Shown here in pieces: positions 8,026 through 16,142 of a stretch of 28,355 bases of DNA. The notes under the pieces were generated by a model. The model had not been told where the DNA came from. It did no database searches and saw nothing but the letters and a program-made list of their open reading frames with translations. A program made the position numbers and the translations under genes. Positions within the stretch are counted from its first letter, which is position 1. Every line of letters starts with the position of its first letter. The DNA comes from UBA4717 sp002404395 (GTDB taxonomy: Bacteria > Bacillota > Clostridia > Oscillospirales > CAG-272): the NCBI GenBank assembly GCA_937902275.1, contig CALFNW010000092.1:1-28355 (forward strand). The letters run 5' to 3'.

Positions 8026-9036
8026 TTATTCCTTGTCGATATCACTGTCAGACAAATCGGCATCATTGATATTATAATCCGTATATCTGCATTTCGGATA
8101 ATTTGAGCATCCCCAAAACTTTCGGCCTTGATTTTGCCCCTTTGCAGCAGTACGAATTATGAGTTTTGCACCGCAGCGCGGACAGACGGCAGTCGAATTT
8201 TCCCCACTGATACTCTCTTTTTCGAGCATAACATTACTGTCATCAATCGTCTCAACGACAGCTCCATTGCTTTTGTATTTTGCGTTTATATCATCAATGT
8301 GTTTTTGTTTAATGCCATCGTCCGCCTGTGTGTATTCATATAATTTATTATAAATTTCATTGATGTCTTCCGGCTTCAAAACAGTCTCCGGCACTTTGCC
8401 GAAAATATCTTTTACCGTATCAAACAATGCCTCACGTTTAATAACTTTTATATCGTCGCTCTTCATCCTAATATTTTTAAGCGTGCATCGGTTTGAAAAA
8501 ACAATAATTGAATATTCCGGAATTTCCGCTCCGATAATCTGTTTCAGATACTTTATATGTGTACGATTTTGCATTACCGGATTAAAAAATGCCTCTTTGG
8601 AGCTTTTGCCCTTTCCTTTAGGCAATGTTTGATACCATTCTTTTTTGTATTCGTCCCCAAAAATCCAGCCGCTGTAGTTTTTGCTTTCAAGCACAAACAG
8701 CCCCTTTGCAGTTATGAGCAAAACGTCAATTTCGGTTGTACTTTCATCCTCATGCGGTATATATACGTTAAACAAAAATTTTGCACCGCTTTTTTCAAGC
8801 GATCTTAATTCCTTGTATGACAAGTATTCTCCGTATTTTCCGATATCCGTCCGAGTCTGTATGTAAAGATTTTTCGTAACGGCATAATATGAGCTTTTGC
8901 GGTAGATTACATAGTTTACCAAAATTACAACAAGTGCCGCCGGAACGATCATATAGTATACTGCAACCGCCCATTCTCCGAATACCGACCTTAAAGTACC
9001 GGTAACAATATTAAAGAGAAAATCAGATATGTTCAT
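8026..9036 (-). CDS. Membrane-anchored NERD-domain protein with C-terminal zinc finger
   Basis: This 336-residue protein has one membrane segment at about 24-44. A NERD (nuclease-related) domain follows, with Glu70 in GE, Asp104 in TEID and Glu117-x-Lys119 in LESK, the expected active-site set of the restriction-endonuclease fold. A topoisomerase-type zinc finger lies at the C-terminus, with Cys285, 288, 310 and 316. GGAGGGG just upstream of ATG 9036 fixes the start, and a consensus promoter precedes it. NERD proteins are thought to process DNA, but few have been studied. The gene is visibly more A+T-rich than its neighbours, which may mean transfer. It is odd that it leads a run of small-molecule enzymes. 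Confidence 0.85.
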   Translation of the reverse strand: MNISDFLFNIVTGTLRSVFGEWAVAVYYMIVPAALVVILVNYVIYRKSSYYAVTKNLYIQTRTDIGKYGEYLSYKELRSLEKSGAKFLFNVYIPHEDESTTEIDVLLITAKGLFVLESKNYSGWIFGDEYKKEWYQTLPKGKGKSSKEAFFNPVMQNRTHIKYLKQIIGAEIPEYSIIVFSNRCTLKNIRMKSDDIKVIKREALFDTVKDIFGKVPETVLKPEDINEIYNKLYEYTQADDGIKQKHIDDINAKYKSNGAVVETIDDSNVMLEKESISGENSTAVCPRCGAKLIIRTAAKGQNQGRKFWGCSNYPKCRYTDYNINDADLSDSDIDKE

Positions 9037-9072
9037 ATTGCCCCTCCGAGTGAATAAATCAATTGTTTTTTC

Positions 9073-9101
9073 ATTATACCACTATCCACGCGCATTTGCA
9101 A
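9073..9101 (-). promoter_or_regulatory. Sigma-A promoter of the NERD gene and downstream run
   Basis: On the minus strand TTGCAA (9101-9096), a 17-base spacer, then TATAAT (9078-9073), about 37 bases before the ATG at 9036. No other clear promoter is seen before 5257, which supports one four-gene transcript. Confidence 0.7.
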
Positions 9102-9138
9102 TAACCCGGCTTGCAAATCCATGGCATTATTTGCGTAT

Positions 9139-9179
9139 ATAAAAATCGTTCCGTTGCGGAAGCTTCCGCAACGGAACGA
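9139..9179 (-). terminator. Intrinsic terminator of clpB
   Basis: A perfect 34-base palindrome (9146-9179, centre GAAGCTTC) follows the clpB stop. On the minus strand it is followed by TTTTTATAT, a typical terminator tail. Confidence 0.88.
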
Positions 9180-9195
9180 ATACAAATTACTTATA

Positions 9196-11832
9196 TTATT
9201 TGAGCACTTCCCCGCTCATTACCGGATGGCAGGTAAGCTCACCGTTTTCGGCATCAAGTACAATGGTTGAATTGCTTTCAAGATTGCCTGCAAGTATTTC
9301 CTTAGCAATAAGCGTTTCGGCAGTGCCCTGAAGGTATCTCTTGAGCGGACGCGCACCGTATACCGGATCATATCCTCTGTCGATGATAAGCGATTTTGCC
9401 GCGTCGGTGACCTCAAGTTTAAGCCCGCCGGCAGTTCTGTCCGCCAGACGCTTCCTGAGTCCGTCAAGCAAATTATCAATTATACCGCCGAGGTTATCCT
9501 TTGTAAGCGGTTTAAACATGATAATTTCATCAAGACGGTTAAGAAATTCGGGTCTGAACGATGCACGAAGCTCCGCTGTTACCTTTGAACGCGCTTCCTC
9601 GCTTATATCTCCGTCAGGCGTTATACCGTCAAGCAGATATTGGCTTCCGAGATTTGACGTCAGAATAATGATCGTATTCTTGAAGTCAACCGTTCTGCCC
9701 TGACTGTCGGTGATACGTCCGTCATCAAGGATCTGAAGCAGAATGTTAAATACATCCGGATGCGCCTTTTCTACTTCATCGAAGAGCACTACGCTGTACG
9801 GATGACGCCTTACCGCCTCGGTAAGCTGACCGCCCTCATCGTATCCGACATATCCGGGAGGCGCTCCGATAAGACGCGAAACACTGAATTTTTCCATGTA
9901 TTCGGTCATATCTATTCTGACAATATTATGCTCGTCGTCAAACAAACACTCGGCAAGCGTTTTTGCAAGCTCGGTCTTGCCTACACCCGTAGGACCTAAG
10001 AACATAAAGCTGCCTATCGGTCTGTTCGGATCGGAAATACCGGCACGCGAACGCTGTATTGCCTCGCTGACAAGTCTGACCGCCTCATTCTGACCTATTA
10101 CACGCTTATGCAGTATATCTTCAAGATGTAACAGCTTCTCGCGTTCGCCCTCGACTAACTTCGATACCGGTATGCCGGTCCAACGTGCTACCACCTCGGC
10201 GATCTCTTCGTCGGTCACGGTAGAGCGCACAAGCATATTCTGATTCTGACGTTCGGTTGCCTTTTCGGCTTCCTCAAGCTTTTTCTGAAGTGCGGGCAGC
10301 TCCGAATACTGAAGTCTTGCCGCCCTCTCATACTCACCGCGAAGCTGAGCCTGCTCAATATCACCGGTCATTCTTTCAATGTCGGCTTTGAGCTTCTTTA
10401 CGTTTTCGGTAGCCTGCTTTTCAGACTCCCAACGCGCCTTCATCTCATTGAATTTTTCTTTTTTCTCGGCAAGCTCTGCGCTGAGCTTTTCGAGCCTGTC
10501 AAGCGAAAGCTTGTCATCTTCCTTTTTGAGCGACATTTCTTCGATCTCAAGCTGCATGATGTCACGTCTCAGATCGTCAAGTTCGCTCGGCATTGAGTCG
10601 ATCTCGGTACGAAGCATAGCGCAGGCTTCATCCACAAGGTCGATCGCCTTGTCGGGCAGAAAACGGTCGGTAATATATCTGTGAGAAAGAGTAGCCGCCG
10701 CCACGAGCGCATTATCGTGGATCCTTACGCCATGGAATATTTCATATCTTTCCTTGAGTCCGCGCAAAATTGAGATCGTATCCTCAACTGTAGGCTCGTC
10801 GACCATGACCGGTTGGAAACGACGTTCAAGCGCAGCATCCTTTTCGATATATTTTCTGTACTCGTCAAGCGTAGTGGCGCCTATACAATGAAGCTCGCCG
10901 CGCGCCAGCATCGGCTTGAGCAGGTTGCCTGCGTCCATTGAGCCTTCTGTCTTTCCGGCTCCAACGATAGTGTGAAGCTCATCAATAAAAAGCAGGATCT
11001 TGCCTTCGGCTTTTTTGACTTCGTTAAGCACGGCTTTCAGACGCTCTTCAAACTCGCCGCGATATTTCGCGCCTGCGACAAGCGCGCCCATGTCAAGTGA
11101 AAAGATCGTTTTGTCTTTAAGCCCGTCAGGCACATCTCCGCGAACTATACGCTGTGCAAGCCCTTCGGCGATCGCCGTTTTACCTACACCGGGTTCGCCG
11201 ATCAGCACCGGGTTATTCTTGCTCTTACGCGAAAGAATACGCACAACGCTTCTTATTTCCGAGTCACGTCCGATAACCGGGTCAAGCTTCTGCTCACGCG
11301 CACGTTCCACAAGGTCGGTACCGTATTTTGCAAGCACGTCGTAGGTATCCTCAGGATTGTCGCTTGTTACGGGCGAGGTCTTGACCTTTGCAAGCTCGTC
11401 GGTAAAACTTTTTTTGGTAATACCGTACTTCGAGCAAAGCTGTTCAATACTTCTGCCGCCCTGTGCAAGCAAGCCGAGCATAATATGCTCCACAGATATA
11501 TATTCGTCCTTTAACTCGCCGGCAACCTTTTCGGCAAATCTCAACACCGCCGAGACCTCGCCTGACGGATAAAGCTCGCCGTTTGCTCCCGATACCTTAG
11601 GCAGTTTTTCGATCATAGCGTTAAGCTCGCCGAGCATCGCGCCCACAACGTCGGTATTACCCGACTTCTGACCGATTCTGTATATAAGCGTTCCGACAAG
11701 TCCGCCGTCCTGCGAAAGCAACGCATAAAGCAAATGCTCTGCACATATCGTCTGATTACCGCGCTCACGTGCAAGGTTCTGCGCGTCATTTATGGTTTCA
11801 ATGGTTTTCTGTGTAAATTTCTCTGCGTTCAT
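9196..11832 (-). CDS. clpB: ATP-dependent disaggregase ClpB
   Basis: ClpB is a hexameric AAA+ chaperone that, with DnaK, pulls polypeptides out of aggregates. The 878 residues contain the N-terminal Clp repeat domain (about 1-145), NBD1 with Walker A GEPGVGKT at 212-219 and Walker B LLFIDELHT, the charged coiled-coil middle domain (about 415-545) that distinguishes ClpB from ClpC and ClpA, and NBD2 with GPTGVGKT at 613-620. The gene follows a ribbon-helix-helix gene on the same strand after 114 bases. I see no CIRCE element upstream. AAAGGA is about 13 bases before the ATG, rather far. A strong terminator follows. Confidence 0.97.
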   Translation of the reverse strand: MNAEKFTQKTIETINDAQNLARERGNQTICAEHLLYALLSQDGGLVGTLIYRIGQKSGNTDVVGAMLGELNAMIEKLPKVSGANGELYPSGEVSAVLRFAEKVAGELKDEYISVEHIMLGLLAQGGRSIEQLCSKYGITKKSFTDELAKVKTSPVTSDNPEDTYDVLAKYGTDLVERAREQKLDPVIGRDSEIRSVVRILSRKSKNNPVLIGEPGVGKTAIAEGLAQRIVRGDVPDGLKDKTIFSLDMGALVAGAKYRGEFEERLKAVLNEVKKAEGKILLFIDELHTIVGAGKTEGSMDAGNLLKPMLARGELHCIGATTLDEYRKYIEKDAALERRFQPVMVDEPTVEDTISILRGLKERYEIFHGVRIHDNALVAAATLSHRYITDRFLPDKAIDLVDEACAMLRTEIDSMPSELDDLRRDIMQLEIEEMSLKKEDDKLSLDRLEKLSAELAEKKEKFNEMKARWESEKQATENVKKLKADIERMTGDIEQAQLRGEYERAARLQYSELPALQKKLEEAEKATERQNQNMLVRSTVTDEEIAEVVARWTGIPVSKLVEGEREKLLHLEDILHKRVIGQNEAVRLVSEAIQRSRAGISDPNRPIGSFMFLGPTGVGKTELAKTLAECLFDDEHNIVRIDMTEYMEKFSVSRLIGAPPGYVGYDEGGQLTEAVRRHPYSVVLFDEVEKAHPDVFNILLQILDDGRITDSQGRTVDFKNTIIILTSNLGSQYLLDGITPDGDISEEARSKVTAELRASFRPEFLNRLDEIIMFKPLTKDNLGGIIDNLLDGLRKRLADRTAGGLKLEVTDAAKSLIIDRGYDPVYGARPLKRYLQGTAETLIAKEILAGNLESNSTIVLDAENGELTCHPVMSGEVLK

Positions 11833-11946
11833 ATATTTGTTTCATTCCTTTCGTTGCGGAATTTATGCCCGAATAATCCTGTGCTGACCGCATCTGCCGC
11901 CTAAAAGCCATACTGAGCGAGCCGCAGTATTATCCGCATTATAAGT

Positions 11947-12609
11947 TTATATAAGCACCTGCCGACGTTCAAGATCCGCCTCGTACATCTCAGCAAGCGT
12001 ACGCGAATCCGCTCCGCCTATACAAGCCTTAAGCATCTTATCTATAAGACTGACATAGTCGGTAATGGCACGCGACACCTCTTCGGCATTTACCGCTTCG
12101 TGCGGCCCGACTCCGCCGCGCTTTGTCGGGTAGGCAAGCGTGCGTGTGAATCTGCCGTTTTCAAGCGAGTACGAAATATCAAGCGGAAGCCTGTGCTCCT
12201 CTATTCGCGCAAGACATCTGAAAAATCTGTTTAAAAGCTCAAGCAACCCCTGTGATTGGGTTCTGAAGTTTGCGCTCAGTATTCCGATCGGCTCGCCCGG
12301 CACAAACCCGTTTTCAAGCTCGACTTCATATTTAAGCGTAGGATGATATTTATACTCAAGGCTCGATCTCACCGCCACCCGTTGGGTGTTCGGTGCAAAC
12401 AGCGGCACCAGCTCGCGCGAAGTTGCAAGCAACCGCTCGATCCCGCTGAATATATCGTTTATTTGCTGTTCGGGAGTTTTCATCTCCACCCGCTCGGCGA
12501 GTATCATGTTTACCAGATTTGAACGGTTCGTTCCCATTCGGTGAGCAAGCGCATCGACCTCGCGCATGACTTCATCCGACAGCATCAGGCTGTACAGTGT
12601 TTTCTTCAT
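11947..12609 (-). CDS. Ribbon-helix-helix (CopG-like) protein upstream of clpB
   Basis: A 220-residue protein. Residues 1-45 (KKTLYSLMLSDEVMREVDAL, then GTNRSNLVNMILAERV) look like a ribbon-helix-helix DNA-binding domain. The remaining 175 residues match nothing I recognise; they read as a mixed alpha/beta domain that could oligomerise or sense a ligand. A consensus promoter lies upstream and clpB follows on the same strand, so the two are probably co-transcribed, and this protein may autoregulate the unit. There is an AAGGAT about 12 bases before the ATG, and a GC-rich hairpin just before that. The function is inferred only from the N-terminal domain and its position. Confidence 0.65.
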   Translation of the reverse strand: MKKTLYSLMLSDEVMREVDALAHRMGTNRSNLVNMILAERVEMKTPEQQINDIFSGIERLLATSRELVPLFAPNTQRVAVRSSLEYKYHPTLKYEVELENGFVPGEPIGILSANFRTQSQGLLELLNRFFRCLARIEEHRLPLDISYSLENGRFTRTLAYPTKRGGVGPHEAVNAEEVSRAITDYVSLIDKMLKACIGGADSRTLAEMYEADLERRQVLI

Positions 12610-12632
12610 GTGTGGTCACCGATCCTTTCCTT

Positions 12633-12648
12633 CGGAGCTTGCGCTCCG
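12633..12648 (-). repeat. GC-rich pre-SD hairpin, RHH-clpB transcript
   Basis: On the minus strand CGGAGC-GCAA-GCTCCG forms a 6-bp stem with a GNRA-type loop, ending a few bases before AAGGAAAGGAT. It belongs with the other short hairpins found just before ribosome binding sites in this window. Confidence 0.6.
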
Positions 12649-12663
12649 CTTTTTCTGATTTAA

Positions 12664-12692
12664 ATTGTATCACGAATTATTTATTTTGTCAA
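12664..12692 (-). promoter_or_regulatory. Sigma-A promoter of the RHH-clpB unit
   Basis: On the minus strand TTGACA (12692-12687), 17 bases, then TACAAT (12669-12664). It lies in the A+T-rich gap about 55 bases before the ATG at 12609. Confidence 0.8.
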
Positions 12693-12833
12693 GAGTTTTA
12701 TATAAATTTCTCTACATTTTTTTGCTGCGCCGCTTTTGAAGGCTTTCAGGTAGGCAAAAGTCAACATTATTAAACAGAAAAACTACAAGTTTGAAACTGA
12801 CGCAACATCTGTCGTACACAGACCGAAGTTCGT

Positions 12834-13610
12834 TTATTGACATTTACTTTGTCTGTATTCTGTCGCTTTCATTCCTGTCAGCTTTTTAAAATAACGGCAG
12901 AAATAGCTTTCATCACCAAAGCCCGAAAGCTCTGCAATCTTCGGAATAGAGTAGTAGTCAGATAGGATAAGCTCTTTCGCTCTTGAGATTTTCAGGTTAT
13001 TTATGTATTTTATCGGAGTAGTATTCTTGCATTTTATAAAAGTATTTCTAAAATAGGTTGTGCTTATACCGCATAACTTTGCAAGCTGCTCAACACTTAT
13101 GTTTTCCGACGTATATTTTCTGTGAATATATTTTATTGCCGGCTCGATAATTCTTTCCGTACTTTTGGGAACATACTTTTTTTCGTATTTTCCGAGCATC
13201 GAGCAGATTATTGAATACAGACTTGCTTTGCACTGCATTTCATATCCCGGTGATTTCAAACGAAATGATCTTTCGGCAACCTTAAATTTTTCCGCTACCT
13301 GCCCGTCCATATTTAAAACAAACGGCTCAAAAAAAGCAACATCTGAGATCTTGAAATTTATAGCATAGCAATCCCCCGGAGATTCAGTCTTCACTATATA
13401 ATCAGAATGTTCCGGCATAAAGATGATATCATTCTTTCCGGTATAGAGAACATTATTTCCTTCAAAAACATATTTTTTATATCCCGATATATGTAATGCC
13501 ACCCCATGTGACGCTCTGTTTGTGTGAACAGCATCTCCCGTTCCCTTCGGGACATAACAAGCAAGAACGATTTTGTCTATATTAAAATTATATCCGAAAA
13601 AATTCTTCAT
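12834..13610 (-). CDS. AraC-family regulator divergent from the glycyl radical enzyme
   Basis: A 258-residue AraC/XylS regulator. The N-terminal half is cupin-like and beta-rich, suited to binding a small ligand. The C-terminal 100 residues hold the two helix-turn-helix motifs (ISVEQLAKLCGISTTYFRNTF and SIPKIAELSGFGDESYFCRYF, each truncated here in meaning to the helices) ending in RQSK. ATG 13610 is chosen because GGGGAG lies 6 bases before it; the in-frame TTG at 13631 is upstream of that site. It is divergent from the glycyl radical enzyme, and tandem 19-bp repeats sit between the two promoters. I infer that it senses the enzyme's substrate or a related compound and controls both genes. 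Low G+C is shared with the enzyme pair. Confidence 0.88.
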   Translation of the reverse strand: MKNFFGYNFNIDKIVLACYVPKGTGDAVHTNRASHGVALHISGYKKYVFEGNNVLYTGKNDIIFMPEHSDYIVKTESPGDCYAINFKISDVAFFEPFVLNMDGQVAEKFKVAERSFRLKSPGYEMQCKASLYSIICSMLGKYEKKYVPKSTERIIEPAIKYIHRKYTSENISVEQLAKLCGISTTYFRNTFIKCKNTTPIKYINNLKISRAKELILSDYYSIPKIAELSGFGDESYFCRYFKKLTGMKATEYRQSKCQ

Positions 13611-13633
13611 AATCGGCTCCCCCCTACGCAAGC

Positions 13634-13662
13634 ATTATAGCATTTTGTTTTGAAACAGTCAA
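13634..13662 (-). promoter_or_regulatory. Promoter of the AraC-family gene
   Basis: On the minus strand TTGACT (13662-13657), 17 bases, then TATAAT (13639-13634), 24 bases before the ATG. The -35 box overlaps the first of the two direct repeats at 13647-13684. Confidence 0.75.
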
Positions 13663-13684
13663 TGAGTTTTGAAATGTTCATTGA
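13647..13684. promoter_or_regulatory. Tandem 19-bp direct repeats, putative AraC operator
   Basis: Two abutting 19-base units, 13647-13665 and 13666-13684, share 15 of 19 positions (GTTTTGAAA, then TCA, then TGA). They overlap the -35 box of the divergent AraC gene and end just where the -35 box of the glycyl radical enzyme promoter begins. This is the geometry of direct-repeat half-sites bound by an AraC dimer that activates from next to -35. Confidence 0.7.
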
Positions 13685-13709
13685 CATTTCAGCAAATCAA
13701 TGCTATCTT
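13681..13709 (+). promoter_or_regulatory. Promoter of the glycyl radical enzyme operon
   Basis: TTGACA at 13681-13686, 17 bases, then the imperfect -10 TATCTT at 13704-13709. A weak -10 together with the adjoining direct repeats suits activation by the AraC regulator. The leader is about 180 bases. Confidence 0.65.
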
Positions 13710-13805
13710 TTGTGTTGAAAATTTAAATGCGTGTTTTGGGAGCGAGCTAACGCAAAAGCGCGGTATGCGCTATGTACGGTCTCAGATTTCACACCCGGAT
13801 TTTCC

Positions 13806-13883
13806 GAAAATGGATCCCGTCCCATTTTCATCGGCTTCGCCGAATCGAAAATTCTCGTTCACTTTTGGGTCGGCTTCGCCGAC
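13806..13883 (+). repeat. Cluster of three short hairpins in the leader of the glycyl radical enzyme
   Basis: GAAAATGG/CCATTTTC (13806-13813 with 13822-13829), TCGGC-TTC-GCCGA (13831-13843) and GTCGGC-TTC-GCCGAC (13869-13883) follow each other. The last ends 2 bases before the ATGGAG ribosome binding site. The segment GAGAATTTTCG with CCAAAAGTGAACG (reverse strand) resembles the leader of the rha-linked AraC gene near 21757-21780, so this is a dispersed element. It happens to stay open in the reading frame upstream of the enzyme, but it is leader and not protein. Confidence 0.65.
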
Positions 13884-13895
13884 ATGGAGATTATT

Positions 13896-16130
13896 ATGTT
13901 TTATCAGGACCGAAAATTTATAGAAAATAAATATCATAAAACAGATGAACCGTTTAACCCCCATGCCAGAATGGCATATCACGGATATAATTATGATAAC
14001 AGCACAGGTCTTGAAGATAACGAAATCAAGGATGGTCTGACAAAACTTTATGAAAAAACAAAAGCTTTACCGCACCCTGTTGCAAAAGCCAATGCTGTCA
14101 AATATGTGCTTGAAAATACAAAAATTGATATAAATGAGCATGATTTCTTTGTCGGATTTTGGAGTATAAATCGGCTCGCAAACTGTATAACGCAGAATAA
14201 ATGGGAAGCTGATGTTTTTAAAAACATTATCCCTGAGGTCAATGAGCAGATAGAGTTGATGAACGCTTCCGGCGCTGTTACGATTATGCCGGATTTCGAC
14301 CACGTTGTTCCGGATTGGGAATCCATCATGCAGCTCGGATTTTCCGGACTTTTGAACCGCGTCAAAGAATATAAGGAAGCGCATCGTCAAAAAAATACTC
14401 TTTCCGATAAAACAGCGGCACTGTTTGACGGTATTATAATCGAATATACCGCAATAATAGATTTGCTCGACCGATTGTATAAATACGCACTCACCAAAAC
14501 ACATTCAAAAGCGAAAAGGATTGCCGAATGTCTTAAAAATATACGTGACGGCGCTCCCCAAAATATATATGATGCAATGCAGATGATATACATTTATTTT
14601 ATGCTTTCCGAGTCTTTTGACAGTTATCAGGTGCGTTCTCTCGGCAACGGACTTGACCGGACGCTGTACAGCTTTTATTGCAACGACTTAAAAAAAGGAA
14701 CCTTTTCACGCGATGATATAAAAGAATTATTAAAATATTTTCTTATGCAATGGCAGGCAATAGGCAATTATTGGGGACAACCGTTTTACCTCGGCGGAAC
14801 AGCAAAAGACGGAAGTTGTATTATAAACGATTTATCAAACGACATAATCGATGTTTATACCGAAATGGGAATATACAATCCCAAAATTCAGATCAAGATC
14901 AACACAAACACTCCGATAGAATTTCTTAACAAAATACTTTGTGCAATTCGCAAAAATCAAGGAAGTTTTGTTTTCTGCTGTGAGCCGGGCATGATGCGCG
15001 CGGTAATGGGGTACGGCGCGACATATGAGGAAGCCCGCACAATGGATATCCGCGGCTGTTATGAAACAGGTGTTCGTGCAAATGAAGTTACTACCGGAGT
15101 GGCATATATAAACGCTGCAAAAGCAGTCGAGTATGTTTTCTCGCAGGGCTATGATAAAAAAGCGGGAAAGCAAGTCGGCTTAAAATCTCCACCCGTAAAT
15201 GAAATAAAATCATTTGAGGAGTTTTATTCCCTTGTTTTAATGCAATGGGATAATCTTATAGAGATAAGTATTAAATCAGTAAACGTATTTGAACAATATT
15301 TGAGCGAGATCAATCCATCTTTAATGTATTCAGCCACTATAGAGGGCAGCTTAAAAAAAGGTGCGGACGCTTATCAATGCGGAGTAAAATACAATAACTC
15401 TTGTGTATTAAATTGCTCTTTTGCCACCCTTCTTGACAGTGTTACAACAGTCTATGAGCTTGTTTATGAAAAAAAGCTGATCGCTCTTACCGATTTAAAA
15501 TCAGCTCTTGATGCTGATTGGAACGGATATGAAGAATTGCATAAGGCAGCAAAAAACTGCACGCACAAATACGGAAACGGGGATGATCTTGCTGATATGT
15601 ATGCAACCGCCATGTCCGATTTCTTCTGCAGCAAAATCAACAACCGTCCTAATTCCCGCGGCGGCGTATATAAAACAGATATGCACTCTGCTCTTCAGTT
15701 TACCATTCAAGGTGAAAAAACGTCGGCTACCCCGGATGGCAGATATGACGGTGACGAACTCTCCAAAAATGCATCACCTTCCATAGGAATGGACATAAAT
15801 GGGGTAACTGCACTTATTGATTCGGTTTTAAAACAAAATCCATATAATTATCACGAATCACACTGCCTTGATATAATGTTACATTCTTCTGCCGTTCAAG
15901 GCGATGACGGATTGGCGGCTATGAGGGGAGTATTGTTCACATATTTAAAAAACGGCGGGATGTGTATTCAGTTCAATGTGTTCAACGCTGACACCTTAAG
16001 AGATGCTCAAAAACATCCGGAAAAATACAAAAATCTGCAGGTCAGAGTTTGCGGTTGGAATGTACTATGGAATAATTTAAGTAAAAAAGAGCAAAACGCA
16101 TATATAAAGCGTGCGGAAAATATAAAGTGA
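13896..16130 (+). CDS. Glycyl radical enzyme of unassigned substrate
   Basis: This 744-residue protein belongs to the pyruvate formate-lyase/diol dehydratase superfamily. The C-terminal radical loop RVCGWNVLWNNL has Gly720, 24 residues from the end as in other members. The active-site loop RGCYETG has Cys388 and, two residues on, Glu390, as in C-x-E lyases and dehydratases and unlike the CC of pyruvate formate-lyase. From a remembered alignment, the Asp that diol dehydratases use about 14 residues after the Cys falls on Gly401. Tyr replaces the common Val after the Cys, Cys precedes the radical Gly and Trp follows it. ATG 13896 is chosen because GGAG is 6 bases before it. Its activase follows 12 bases later. 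There is no microcompartment targeting peptide, and no shell or transporter gene nearby. Low G+C suggests transfer. Substrate unknown. Confidence 0.92.
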   Translation: MFYQDRKFIENKYHKTDEPFNPHARMAYHGYNYDNSTGLEDNEIKDGLTKLYEKTKALPHPVAKANAVKYVLENTKIDINEHDFFVGFWSINRLANCITQNKWEADVFKNIIPEVNEQIELMNASGAVTIMPDFDHVVPDWESIMQLGFSGLLNRVKEYKEAHRQKNTLSDKTAALFDGIIIEYTAIIDLLDRLYKYALTKTHSKAKRIAECLKNIRDGAPQNIYDAMQMIYIYFMLSESFDSYQVRSLGNGLDRTLYSFYCNDLKKGTFSRDDIKELLKYFLMQWQAIGNYWGQPFYLGGTAKDGSCIINDLSNDIIDVYTEMGIYNPKIQIKINTNTPIEFLNKILCAIRKNQGSFVFCCEPGMMRAVMGYGATYEEARTMDIRGCYETGVRANEVTTGVAYINAAKAVEYVFSQGYDKKAGKQVGLKSPPVNEIKSFEEFYSLVLMQWDNLIEISIKSVNVFEQYLSEINPSLMYSATIEGSLKKGADAYQCGVKYNNSCVLNCSFATLLDSVTTVYELVYEKKLIALTDLKSALDADWNGYEELHKAAKNCTHKYGNGDDLADMYATAMSDFFCSKINNRPNSRGGVYKTDMHSALQFTIQGEKTSATPDGRYDGDELSKNASPSIGMDINGVTALIDSVLKQNPYNYHESHCLDIMLHSSAVQGDDGLAAMRGVLFTYLKNGGMCIQFNVFNADTLRDAQKHPEKYKNLQVRVCGWNVLWNNLSKKEQNAYIKRAENIK

Positions 16131-16142
16131 GGAAGTAACGCT

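Noticed and set aside
11833..11946. CIRCE or other classical heat-shock operator in front of clpB
   Set aside because: No TTAGCACTC-N9-GAGTGCTAA is found here or before the RHH gene.
12633..12655. Plus-strand terminator (CGGAGC hairpin followed by CTTTTTC)
   Set aside because: No plus-strand gene lies upstream; both neighbouring genes are on the minus strand, where the hairpin is just before a ribosome binding site.
13731..13895. In-frame N-terminal extension of the glycyl radical enzyme (55 residues)
   Set aside because: It translates the hairpin-rich leader repeat, has no ribosome binding site, and ATG 13896 has GGAG at the right distance.
13896..16130. Assignment as pyruvate formate-lyase or B12-independent propanediol dehydratase for rhamnose use
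   Set aside because: The active-site Cys is single (CYE, not CC), and the Asp expected in diol dehydratases appears to be Gly401. The gene is convergent to the rha operon, has its own regulator, and no microcompartment genes are present.
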